DNA from: Helianthus annuus
Taxonomy: Eukaryota > Streptophyta > Magnoliopsida > Asterales > Asteraceae
Direction of reading: 5' to 3'
NCBI RefSeq assembly: GCF_002127325.2
Contig: NC_035446.2
Location: 153,504,629 to 153,568,628, forward strand
DNA length: 64,000 nt
Shown here: positions 52,901-61,626 of the stretch, piece by piece
Numbering within the stretch: position 1 is the stretch's first letter
How the letters are laid out: each line of letters opens with the position of its first letter
Position numbers and translations under genes: made by a program
The notes under the pieces: model-generated
Told to the model about the DNA's origin: nothing
Databases searched by the model: none
What the model saw: only the letters and a program-made list of their open reading frames with translations

Positions 52901-53601
52901 GTTGGTGTTGTAGAGAGTAATATTGGTCTATGGTCTGAAGCTTCACGGTTAAGAACCTGAACTGAAGCTGTTGGCCATCTCTCCATAAAGCCAAGACAGA
53001 CAAGGAAACGGTCTAACTTACTCAACTTATCTCCACGATCGGATATATAAGTAAACTTACCACCCCCCATATTGTATTCACAAAGACCCGCTGACAGGAT
53101 AAAGTGATTGAAAGCCTCCGCATTAGCTGCTACAAATTCCGAATTACACCTTTCCGACACATCTCTGACATCGTTAAAATCGCCCATAAATACCCACAGA
53201 CCTTGTATTGTGTTTTTAATTTCCACCAGACTTGCCCAAATACTTCTTCGAACACCAGGATCATTAGACGCATAAACATTGGCCAAATTAATGCGAGTTC
53301 CCGATTGACACATAAAACCCGATAAAATTAGGTAGAATCGATTTTTTATCACATTGTCACAAGAGAACACAGCCGGGTTCCAAAGGCAGGCCAGGCCACC
53401 AGATCTACCCTCTGCGTTTACCAGTTCCAATTTATATACTGACCGCCCCCAAAAACAATTAAACATGAATTTCGCAGAATCGTCCACTTTGGTTTCTTGG
53501 ATAGCTAAAAAATGTATCCCGTAAGTCGTCTTCAAACCCCTAACCCAGTCACCTTTACGGGAATCCCGTACACCCCTAAGATTGATAGATAGAAAATTCA
53601 T
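49987..53601 (-). CDS. LINE ORF2: endonuclease, reverse transcriptase and zinc-binding domain
   Basis: From the ATG at 53601-53599 the protein is about 1,204 residues (MNFLSINLRGVRDS). The N-terminal apurinic-type endonuclease includes AIQETKVD, MGDFNDVRD, LDRFLVC and ASDHRPIL (about residue 222). The RT has SDFRPISLIGVINKAISKVL, DINKAYDSLNW, RGLRQGDPLSPFLF and the catalytic LIYADDVIF (about 684). A zf-RVT type Cys/His region (CPLCNDHPESSEHLFVACHF) lies near 1040-1110, before a C-terminal IWRLRNEVIF block. No stop or frameshift interrupts it and the motifs look intact. ORF1 and ORF2 overlap by ATGA. The upstream part of the element is missing, so the copy is probably unable to be transcribed from its own promoter. 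Confidence 0.9.
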   Translation of the reverse strand: MNFLSINLRGVRDSRKGDWVRGLKTTYGIHFLAIQETKVDDSAKFMFNCFWGRSVYKLELVNAEGRSGGLACLWNPAVFSCDNVIKNRFYLILSGFMCQSGTRINLANVYASNDPGVRRSIWASLVEIKNTIQGLWVFMGDFNDVRDVSERCNSEFVAANAEAFNHFILSAGLCEYNMGGGKFTYISDRGDKLSKLDRFLVCLGFMERWPTASVQVLNREASDHRPILLSTTPTDFGHIPFRCFNSWLELPGFMELIHHICHNFTFNGPADVALSVKLRWLKNNIKVWLKWERERTNGVYLEKKNRIQCLEKIAEERALGDEELTERADCINVVLDLDRRKQMDARQKSRARWAIEGDENSAYYHNIINSNISNNRVNGLVIDGVWVTNPVEIKEYFFEFFSQQFVEPMSSRPPIICHNLASLTESEANSLVSPFSNQEIKKAIWDCVGDRAPGPDGFNFKFIKRNWDLFQHDFIRIFQEFFTKESISRCCTSSFLALIPKVKDPSTPSDFRPISLIGVINKAISKVLVNRLKMVIGRLISEEQSAFLAGRNITDGPLILNEAIAWMKKAKKSGMIFKVDINKAYDSLNWNFLESVMIQMNFPVKWRKWIMATLASARASVLVNGSPTMEFKYSRGLRQGDPLSPFLFVIAMEALTGIMKKAISEGIFEGLRCTNDGPLLSHLIYADDVIFLGRWSFGNALNLRRILRCFFLVSGLKVNLTKCSMFGVGINDEEVKLMADCMNSKKGSFPFKHLGLTVGANMNLIRNWKTVIEIFKSRLSIWKAKSLSYGGRITLIKSVLNSLPTYFFSLYKAPAKVIDELERIRRSFFWSGSDENSYMSWMAWEKVIAPIEYGGLGFGSLRDANLAMLSKWWWRFKTDKDALWRRVIWSVHHNERSWSPIPAKISVPGPWKQIVSVQLPLSSVGICLPDLIWCEVGSDSKALFWLDYWIGAQPLYVMFPLLFALEVDKLCRVSQRVVWGSSGASFMWLWKRSLNIDDEVYELQNLIDILNLFRPRAGPDAWIWKPMPTYGFSVAAIKNAAASFNRSVPDFLFFWNNLVPKKVGIVSWRALSERLPTKSALAARNVDVGSSGCPLCNDHPESSEHLFVACHFSQAIWLGIAQWCKIAPLIMFSLKDVLDIRFAVSGSKRKKKLINAIFQVVIWSIWRLRNEVIFRQVDPNMSRVIEETKSMSYLWIKNRLKASN

Positions 53602-53790
53602 TGGGCACAATTTTTAGCACCTTCACCAAGAATACTAACCTTAGTTGCTTCCTCGAAACCATTCAGATTGATACCGACCTTCGATCCAACCGAAACCGTT
53701 GCTCGAATTTCCTCCCTAATACTTTTTTGAAAACCTTTTATTTTCATTATCATATTAGTTTGCCAAAATTAATCTCAAGGAATTTCCCCT
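53598..53790 (-). pseudogene. C-terminal remnant of LINE ORF1
   Basis: A frame open from about 53790 reads IKGFQKSIREEIRATVSVGS and ends EGAKNCAQ at a TGA (53600-53598) that overlaps the ORF2 start. I recognise no domain in it. ORF1 proteins usually carry nucleic-acid-binding domains further upstream, which here would lie beyond the Helitron junction. Confidence 0.55.
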
Positions 53791-53806
53791 TTAATAACTA
53801 ACTAAA

Positions 53807-54060
53807 CTAGTGTTATTAAATCCGCGCGTTGCGCGGTGGGTGAGTATCAGTTCGTTTAAATACGGTACTGACACTCGTTATAGCAACCAATAGAGAAAAA
53901 AAATCATGATATGATCAAAAATATACCAACACGGCGGGAATTTGATCGGTATCGGTTTGCTTTGTTACGTCACATACACTCGTTACAGCAACCCATAGAT
54001 AAAAAAATCTTGATATGATCAAAAAATACTGGTACGTGAATTACATCGATAAAAAACAAA
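53807..54060 (-). mobile_element. Helitron 3' end, minus orientation
   Basis: On the minus strand a hairpin CCGCGCAACGCGCGG (53836-53822) precedes CTAG (53810-53807) by 11 bases, with T following. A subterminal unit of about 114 bp with CACTCGTTA(T/C)AGCAACC(A/C)ATAGA and CATGATATGATCAAAAA words occurs twice up to 54030. The 5' end on the right was not found. Confidence 0.65.
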
Positions 54061-54094
54061 CGCAAGTTACATAAGATATATAAAAGAACCACAT

Positions 54095-54650
54095 ATAGGT
54101 ATGTTAATGGGTTAGGTTTGGGACGGGTTTAGATAATCCCAAACCCAAACCCGGTTAGATAAGCTTGTCCCAAACCCGTCCCAAAACCTGTCGGGTTTCT
54201 TGCGGTTAAATACCCATCGGGTATCCTCGCGGGTTTCAGGTAAACCCGTTAATTTAAAAAGATTACTCGTTGGGTATACTCATCTCAAAACCCATTGGGT
54301 ATCTATCAGGTAACTACTAACCGGTTACATTTTGTATTGTCATTATAAAAATATATATCAAATAACTACAATGTATACGGAATAGAATACCTATTTGTGT
54401 AAAAAATGGATATATCATATATATACATATTTAATAATATAAAAGGAATTATATCGGGTATACAATCGGGTAAATGGGTACACTTTATCGGGTAACTGGG
54501 TCGGGTAAACGGCTATATCACTAAATCCCAAACCCGCAAAAAAAATAAAAACTATTACCAAACCCGTCCCAAACCCGATTAACCGACCCCAAACCCATCC
54601 CAAATGTGGCAGGTTTCGGGTTTACCCAACGAGCTCAGGTTTGATTGTCA
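54095..54650. repeat. GGGTA/AACCCG-rich dispersed repeat, second copy
   Basis: Collinear with 2450-2885 over several hundred bases, including the GCGGGTTTCAGGTAAACCCG run. It lies a little inside the Helitron end. Low coding potential. Confidence 0.6.
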
Positions 54651-55374
54651 TCGGTAACCACATAACACATGTAAAAAACCAAAAAATAACAAATAAAAAT
54701 AAAATAAACAATAAAATAAATGTACTATTCATTCAGTTTATCTATTATTAGTATACAATTAAATGTGTAACTCCTTTTCAAAATATATACTTTTTCCAAA
54801 TTAAAAAAAAACAACTTAATTTAAAGTGTAGAATAAATTACTAGTTGTGTTGGATAAATTACGAGTTGTGTAGGATATATTTCGAGGTGTGTAAGATAAA
54901 TTTCAACTGTGTAGAATAAAATTCTATAATGTGTAAGGTATATGTAAGAAAATTTTTATATGTGTAGATTTTGTAGATTATATGTAGGATAATTAATGAT
55001 TAGTTGACTAATTAATTAAAGAGAGAAAAATTAATGATATGAGTTATAAATAAAATAGTAGTTTACTAATATGTCCTTTCTTCTTTTTCTTCTCAAATGA
55101 ACCTTCCCTTATTTATATATATATATATATATATGTGTATTAGGCCTAATCCTATTGATCCTACACATAACTTCACACTATTTCAACCTTAGTCATATAC
55201 ATGATCTTGTAGATTTATTCTTTGCATGGATTGTTAGAGCTCGAAAATGCTCGATCATGTATGAACAAGGTGTTAACAAACTGACTACATAATAGGCCAG
55301 AAAAAAAAACATATTTGATTTGAATCTTCAAGAACAAAATAACTCCAAAGATATAAATCATGATTTCCCTTAAC
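54651..55374. other. AT-rich DNA with a degenerate GTGTAGGATAAATT repeat
   Basis: About five units of 25-28 bases with GTGTAGGATAAATTAC-like cores occur at 54820-54960. A TA tract is at about 55113-55135. No gene seen. Confidence 0.5.
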
Positions 55375-55377
55375 TAA

Positions 55378-56412
55378 GACCGTGGGGTATGGTTGGGCTT
55401 GGGTTGGGGCTTGAGTTGGGCATTTGGTGACACGTGTAAAGGGAGCCAGCCCACTGCCAGGTCTACGTGTCCGCGGGGTATGGCGGGGCGTGGGTTAGGC
55501 TTCGGTTGGGTGCTGCACCGGGTGGCATAAATGTTTTTTTTTAAAAAATACAAAAAAATTTACAAAAAATTGCACAACATTTTAAAAAAAAACTACAACT
55601 TCATTAAAATTTTAAAAATTACATAATCCTAAAATTACATAATTTCTAAAAATTACAAAATAAAAAAAACCTAGAGCGTTAAAAAAATTTCAAAAAGGTC
55701 GATCTTGTCGAACGCCTTGTTTTCCTTGCCTCGAAACTCTATGTTCGCCACCGCCACCCGGTCCTCGTGGCTTAACTCGCCACCGGGAACGGCTTCGTAG
55801 TAAGCCTTGAAACGCTCGAGCTTGGGCCGTAGCTCGCGCCATTTATGTTGGCACGCGTTGAGGTTGTGGCGGTCGTTACCGACGTTATGTCGGTAGGCCG
55901 CGAATGCTTCCGCCCAATATTTTGTTTGGCCCGGTGGCCGCCCCTTCATAGCGTCGACGACGCTAGTTACGAGTGCCATTTCTTCTTCACGGGTCCAGGA
56001 TGCCATAGTGGTGTAGCGGGTTCAAGACAGTGATGTTGGGTTCGTGGGATGGGGGGGGGGGACCAGCGGGGTAGCGGGTTCAAGACAGTGGGTAGCCGGT
56101 GGGGTTTTGGTTCGTGGGATGGGGGGACCAGTGGGGTTGGGGTTACAATATATAGGCCTTTGGGTGACCCGGGTGGCGGTTAGAGAAGATGGGGGGATGG
56201 GGTGACCGTTTGAATTTTAAAATTCAAAATCAACCGCCTGACGTGGCGGGTGAACCAATGGGATTCAGCCAGCTCGCTTGGCCATACCGCCCCACGCCCG
56301 GCTTGAAAGCCAAGCCCCAAGGGGCCACGCCACAACCCAAGCTCACCCGGGATGGTGACTTGGGCGTTTTCCCCCAACCCACGCCCAAACTCCCGCCCCA
56401 TACCCCATGGCC
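55378..56412 (-). mobile_element. Non-autonomous PIF/Harbinger element carrying ORF1
   Basis: The left end GACCGTGGGGTATGG and the reverse complement of the right end, GGCCATGGGGTATGG, are near-identical. TAA flanks at 55375-55377 and 56413-56415. It is 1,035 bp, holds one Myb-like frame and a promoter-like TATA (CCTATATATTG, minus strand 56156-56146), but no transposase. It differs from the 319-bp Harbinger MITE at 45090 in size and sequence. Confidence 0.75.
55671..56006 (-). CDS. Myb/SANT-like Harbinger ORF1 protein, probably C-terminally truncated
   Basis: The frame is 111 codons starting MASWTREEEMALVTSVVDAM. It contains a tryptophan-spaced helix pattern (W4, then YWAEAFAAYRHN and CQHKWRELRPKLERFKAYYE) like the trihelix/Myb DNA-binding domain that PIF/Harbinger elements encode beside their transposase. 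After the domain the ending FDKIDLFEIFLTL looks degraded. The putative TATA box lies about 140 bases upstream. In autonomous relatives this protein helps the transposase bind DNA or enter the nucleus; here it would be an orphan accessory gene. Confidence is good for the family, low for function. Confidence 0.6.
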   Translation of the reverse strand: MASWTREEEMALVTSVVDAMKGRPPGQTKYWAEAFAAYRHNVGNDRHNLNACQHKWRELRPKLERFKAYYEAVPGGELSHEDRVAVANIEFRGKENKAFDKIDLFEIFLTL

Positions 56413-56415
56413 TAA

Positions 56416-58264
56416 TATAGTGATCCTCATTTGGTATAAGCTATGTTGGTAAGGTTTCTTCTGATGTCCCGTATTCAAAAGTCCCACATCGACCCTAAGA
56501 TCAAAATGAGGGGGAAATGTTGCCTATATAAGAAAACCCCTCGGCTTAAAAGAAATGGTCCAAAATTGTTCCACTAACATTTTATATGGCAAGGTTGACT
56601 CTCATTGTTAGCTACTTTTGTCAATTTTGTTATTTTTTAAAGTTAATTTTTTGCAAGCCGGCTTAACAGGCTATGAGTTGGCTTGATCATTTTACGAGCT
56701 GAACTTGAGCTTGACTTTTCAGCTTGATAAAATAAAAAATTTAACCAGAGCTACCTTGTTTAAATTTGCGGCTTGATTACAATCCTATTATAAACAGATG
56801 CTATCTAATTGAATTTTTTTACATATATTCAATTATTTTCAGTTAGATATTATGTATCTATTTGAATTCATCACATATATATTCAATTATTTTTAGTTAG
56901 ATATTAAAATGTGACTGAATTATGTTCTGTAACAGAAGAAATGGTTTATCCTATTGTTTTCAATTGTTGTCTTAACAATTTTGTTTTGTTTTAATAGGGT
57001 TATCCTACATCGGTTCAGAAACTTAACTTAACGTGGACTTCCTTCCTCTCTATATATTACTACAATTTTATTGATGTTAAATCACTTTTTTTATTAAATG
57101 ACTATAATATTTATCCATATATATTACTACAAAGACTTAATACTCTTATTTGAGGTTAATTCATATTATTTTCATTAAATGGGTACAATATTTATCCCAA
57201 TTAGTTGTAATATATTTATCTGATTTCAACTTCTTAACAAAAAGTTCAAAAAAAAAAGCACATGTCAAATGTTTTGGTTTGACGGATAACTGAAAAAACC
57301 GAGCTAAATGGCCACCAATAACAAAAGCGATTGTTTTTAAATTCCCAATAACCAAAATTTTGGCTTCAATGGCGATGAAGACTCAAAACCCAACAAACTA
57401 CAAATTTTGTGTTTTCTGTGACATCGCGCGGGCACTTCAATTAAATATAAATACAAAGAACAATGTCACTAAAATATATGTAGTGATGAACACTAATTTT
57501 TTTCTCTCTTCTCTCCTTCCTTACAACCACTTACTAAATGTATAGTGATAACTCACAAAAATATACTGAACCTACTGTGATATATCAAAATTAATATGTA
57601 AACATCACGTCATCATGTGACAACAAACAACAAAATTCTCTACCTTTCATTTTCCCACTCAATTTGAGTTAAGGAAATTCTCTACTTTCATTTTGGAACT
57701 TCATGTGTAGTCTTTTTCATATAGTTGGTCCACATAATTAATCAAGCTGTGCCACATGACTTGGTGGTCAAGTCAATCTTTCTTAAAGCTTCGCTTCTAG
57801 ATGATCCAAGTTCGATTCTATTTTATGAGGTATTTCTTTGTTAATTTTTACACATCCACAAATCAAGCATACCCACTTGATACTTCAACCCCTTTTCAAC
57901 AAAAGAATACTTCTGTTTTCTTTGTGATAATTGTTTGTTTTATGCATGTATGCTATCGATTTGAACTTTGAAAATTATATGTTTATATTTATCACATAAT
58001 AGAAATGTTACTATCAATATTTCAATTTCAAATCCTTACATATATCAAAACACTAGGACCGTTTCAATAGTGAAAATTTTCTTTCTTTTTTCTTTTCTAC
58101 AATATATAGCATAAAACTGGTCTTAAGCCTCTCGTGTTGCGGGGCAGAGAGGAGGGTGTAAAACCGTGTTAAGTAGCAACCAAACCATGGCCAAAACTGA
58201 GAGAAACGTAAAACAAAAATATAAATTTTTAACACCAAGTGACTCAAATGACGTAAAAAGTAGA
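56416..58264. other. AT-rich intergenic DNA with snRNA-type promoter-like elements
   Basis: Apart from the USE/TATA pair listed separately, there is a degenerate relative near 56997-57060 (CCTACATCGG then TATATATTAC), a duplicated block ATTCAATTATTTT-AGTTAGATATTA near 56828-56911, and generic AT-rich DNA. No gene seen. Confidence 0.4.
56480..56530 (+). promoter_or_regulatory. USE-like (GTCCCACATCG) and TATA pair
   Basis: AGTCCCACATCG at 56480-56491 fits the plant snRNA upstream sequence element RTCCCACATCG. TATATA begins at 56525, leaving 33 bases between, the spacing of RNA polymerase II snRNA genes rather than the shorter polymerase III spacing. The DNA after about 56555 does not match U1, U2, U4 or U5 that I know. 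The same words also occur in LTRs, so this may be a retroelement promoter. Confidence 0.4.
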
Positions 58265-59072
58265 TGTTAGGATCTGAGGCTCTCATGATTGTGTTTGTTT
58301 GCATAAAATGAACATTCATAACATATGTAATGATGTAAGTGCAGCGGAAATGAGTAGCAAACTTTGTAAACACAATCAAAAGAGGAGAATAAGATGATAA
58401 ACAATTGCTTCACATTAAGTCAAATGATTAAAATACAAAGCAAATGATTACAGCATGTTTACATAACAAAACTCCCCCTCAGCCAGATACTCCAGGGTTG
58501 GTTGCACAAGATGAAAGGATGAATTGAGGAGAAGAAACTCACTCAAAACGATCAAATGTAACAGTACAGAGTACTGCTCCATTTATAGGCAAACCAAACT
58601 ACTGATGTACCTCAACTGACGTCACCATGATAGTGACATCTAACGACCTAACAAACTATAAACACTGATCTATACAAAACTACTGATGTCTAAGAACTGA
58701 TTGATAATACAATACAAAACAAGTCTAACACTGTTCACGTTCCACTGTTGTAGCCTAAGCACTGATTACTTGAACATCAGTGCTTTCTTCAAAAGGTGAT
58801 CAGTCTTTGAATTGAGCAGTGCTTGGATCTTCAGCAGTACTTAAGAGACAGCAGTAGATAGAGCTCAGTGTTTGTCTTCAGCAGTCTTTAAGAGTATCAT
58901 CAGTGTTTAGTTCATTAGTTGTTGTAGTGAGCAGCACTTAAGATTTATCAGCTGTTAGAATACCACCGTCAAGGGGAAAGCAAAGTGTAAACTGCTGCTT
59001 ATTCTGGATCCACTGCTCTGATCCAGTTTTGGCTTTAATTATCTGTTCCTCTGATAGGGTTCAATCCCAACA
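58265..59072 (-). repeat. 3' LTR of Copia-type element 5
   Basis: Minus strand, TGTTGGGATTGAACCC at 59072 to GATCCTAACA at 58265, 808 bp. A TATA box CCTATAAATGG (minus, near 58592-58581) and numerous CAGCAGTGCTTAAG-type short repeats (58740-58990) lie within. A polypurine tract (CCAGGGGGAGAT, minus) abuts the right edge. Confidence 0.75.
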
Positions 59073-59086
59073 ATCTCCCCCTGGAA
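59073..59086 (-). other. Polypurine tract of element 5
   Basis: CCAGGGGGAGAT on the minus strand joins TGTTGG of the LTR. Element 4 has nearly the same tract (CCTAGGGGGAGAT), linking the two families. Confidence 0.7.
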
Positions 59087-59122
59087 CAGATAATGCCAAA
59101 ACTCTTCATTATTGTGGACATT

Positions 59123-61174
59123 TTATTGCCTCATCAACAGTTCCCTTATCTGACCTTTAAACTGTAGTTCAAAGTCAAGGGCATCTGTGTCTTCATCATC
59201 CCTGCTAAGTGGAAGATCAAGGAGATCCTGCAAATCTTCAAGACTCAGGCCAAGAGCTTGTTCCCTTGATATTTTCTCCACTTCTCCACCAGACCTGAGC
59301 AAAGTCAATACGCAGGTCTGTTTGTCAGTTTCCCACTTTTGTATTTTTGAGCCTGGTGGGTTTCTTGGGAGATGTTTATTTGTAGAGGTATTTGGTGAGG
59401 CTGGCCTATTCATTACTGACTGAGCAGTATTTGCAGTTTGACCCAAACCAAGAGTTTCTATGATCATTTTCTTTATCCCTTCTTTTACAAGGTCATCTCC
59501 TTTTATCAACTCTTGGATGGTTTCAGCTCTCAACTGTTTGTGTATCCTTCTTTTATAGATGGCAGTACCAGTTGGAGCAGTGGCTCTCCTGATTTGCAGC
59601 TTTGTTGGTCTTTTTGAAACCTCTGCTTCAGGATAGTCAGGCTTTTGAGGAACTTTTGGATCTTTCTTCCTTAATTCCTCCAACCTTTTGTAGGTGGTCC
59701 TGACCACATCTTCTTTCCATCTAGCAATTTGTCTTTTGTTTCCATATTCAGCAGCCACCAGTTCTTCTTTCATTCTTTTCAGTTCTACCTGTTTGTCAGG
59801 TACAGTCTTTCTACACTTTGCCCAATCAGGAGGAGTGTGAGTGACTTTCCTTTTTATCATGTCTTGAATTCTTGCTGCTTCATTTTCAAGCTCAGGAACA
59901 GTCCACTCTTTGTACATGTGTCTCTCTCCTTTGTACTTCTTGTGAGCCATAATGCTTTCAATGTAGTCTTTCTTCAAAGTTTCAGCTGCTCTTTCTGAAA
60001 TTTGTTGACTGGCATTTTTTGCAAATCGTTCTAGGGAGCTGACTTGTGTGAGCAGATATTGATAGTATCTAGAAATTTCTTTGTCAGATTTCCCTTGTGT
60101 GTTTCTTTTCGAGATATCCTCTGCTTGCTTGGCCTTTATCTTCAAATATTCATCAACATTTTTAGGCCAGGGATATCCTTTTATTGATGGCAAACTCCTT
60201 TTGGCAGGGTCATCCTCATAGTAAAAGGATTTTATTTCTTCTCTAACAGCTTCAAGTTCAAGAGGAAATTGAACACCTGCAAGAGGTAAGGGCTTGTGCA
60301 TTTGAACTGGAGAGATAGAAACTGGTTTTGTTTTTGTGACAAGAGCCAAAGATTTTGAAGATGTTTGGGATGGTGAAGTGTCATCATCTTTGAGAATTAG
60401 CCTTCTCCTCTTTGGTTGAGGAGGGACTGATGATGTTTTGGATGGAACAGTGGTAGTGAATGTAGTGGCAGTGGTTTGTGATAGACTAACAGTTGTAGAA
60501 ACAATTGGTGTTCCAACCACTATTGTCTTTACAGCAGATGTTGTAACAACTGCTGTCTTCTGCCTTTTGGCAGGAGGTGATTTTGTTTTTGGTGGTGATG
60601 GTGGTAAGGCAGTGGATGTTGTGTGTGTTGAAGTGGTGTGTGTTGAAGTAAGAGCAGATGTTGAAACCACTGAAGTACCAACAGTAGTGGGTACAACAGG
60701 AGTTACAACAGCTGTTTTAGGTGGTGGTTTTGGAACAGACTTTGAACGTCTGGTTGGAATGGATTTGGGCAGCCTTACTCTTCTTGTAGGCTTCTTCTTT
60801 TCATCAACAAGATTTTCATCATCTTTTGACCCTGAAGTACCCTTATCCGGATAATCCACCCTGGCTTTCCTTTTGGCCTCTCTATCCCTTTTTACACTTG
60901 CAACTGCTTCTGCCAGTGCATTTGTGGTCACATCAATTTTCTTGCTTCCATCTGGCAAAGGGATCTTTTTGGTCATGTTTGAATTTTCTGGTGCAATGTA
61001 GAGACCATCCTCTATTCCCTTCCTTTTCCACTCCTGAATTTTCTCCCCCTTTTTGGCATTATCTGGGGGAAGTTGATCAATGAAAAGAACAGTTGGAGGA
61101 GCAGTGCCAGTGGTGTGTAGGATCTGAGTTTTGAGAGCCTTTAGATCAGCCTGAGTGTTCTTGAACCTTGACTC
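59123..61174 (-). pseudogene. Element 5 3'-terminal ORF, interrupted by element 4
   Basis: The frame is open from the junction with element 4 (61174) to the stop at 59123, about 683 codons. The first Met is at 60976 but coding similarity begins upstream (APPTVLFIDQLPPDNAKKGE). A basic Lys/Arg segment, a long Thr/Val/Pro/Ser-rich low-complexity stretch, then a mostly helical charged region likely to form coiled coils (SDKEISRYYQYLLTQVSSLE, KRMKEELVAAEYGNKRQIAR) follow, ending in an acidic leucine-rich tail (LSLEDLQDLLDLPLSRDDED). It sits directly before the purine tract and 3' LTR, the place of the extra or envelope-like ORF in Sirevirus-type Copia elements. I recognise no enzyme. Its N-terminal part lies beyond element 4, outside the window. 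Confidence 0.6.
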
Positions 61175-61175
61175 C

Positions 61176-61588
61176 TGTAAAACCCGTGAGGATCTATCAA
61201 TGATATCAAACCTTAACTTGTGAAAGCGCGGAAATCAATCACAAGTTGATTCAAGAATATAATCTAATAAACAAGATGAAAGTAATAAACAAATCACAAA
61301 CCGATAACTTGCATTCAATGGCTTGGCAAAGACTGATACAAGAAATCGTAAGGAACTCGGTTCCTCTACTAGATGTCGCCCCCAACTCTAAACCAAATCA
61401 ACAACCTCAAACAATGAGGTAAATGTTGTTTAAATACAAAACCAACTGGGCCGAAATCTAAGCCCATGCGACACCCACCATACTAGCCCAAACCAAACAT
61501 AATTAACCCAAAACATAAGAACTAAACAAGTACATAATCAACCCCTAAACTATGCTAACCTACATGAATAAACCTTCGGGTTCCAACA
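61176..61588 (-). repeat. 3' LTR of Copia-type element 4
   Basis: Minus strand TGTTGGAACCCG at 61588 to CACGGGTTTTACA at 61176, 413 bp. The termini are inverted (TGTTGGAACCCG against TGTAAAACCCG). The 5' LTR and the right-hand target duplication are outside the window. Confidence 0.75.
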
Positions 61589-61604
61589 ATCTCCCCCTAG
61601 GTTT
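61589..61604 (-). other. Polypurine tract of element 4
   Basis: AAACCTAGGGGGAGAT on the minus strand abuts the LTR start TGTTGG at 61588. Confidence 0.7.
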
Positions 61605-61626
61605 ATGCATGAAGGTTCTTCTGACT

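Larger units (their letters stand above)
49834..53806 (-). mobile_element. Non-LTR retrotransposon (LINE, L1-like), minus strand
   Basis: The 3' end is at the left: a short poly(A) (T run 49834-49842) preceded by TTGGTAATAAAAATTTCTGT and a GGCCGTTC tail, common in plant LINEs. A complete ORF2 and about 60 codons of ORF1 remain. The element is cut at about 53806 by a Helitron 3' end, so its 5' part is missing. No target duplication could be identified. Confidence 0.85.

Noticed and set aside
59187..60854. Plus-strand frames opposite the element 5 ORF
   Set aside because: They are shadows of the low-complexity Thr/Val/Pro coding sequence on the minus strand.
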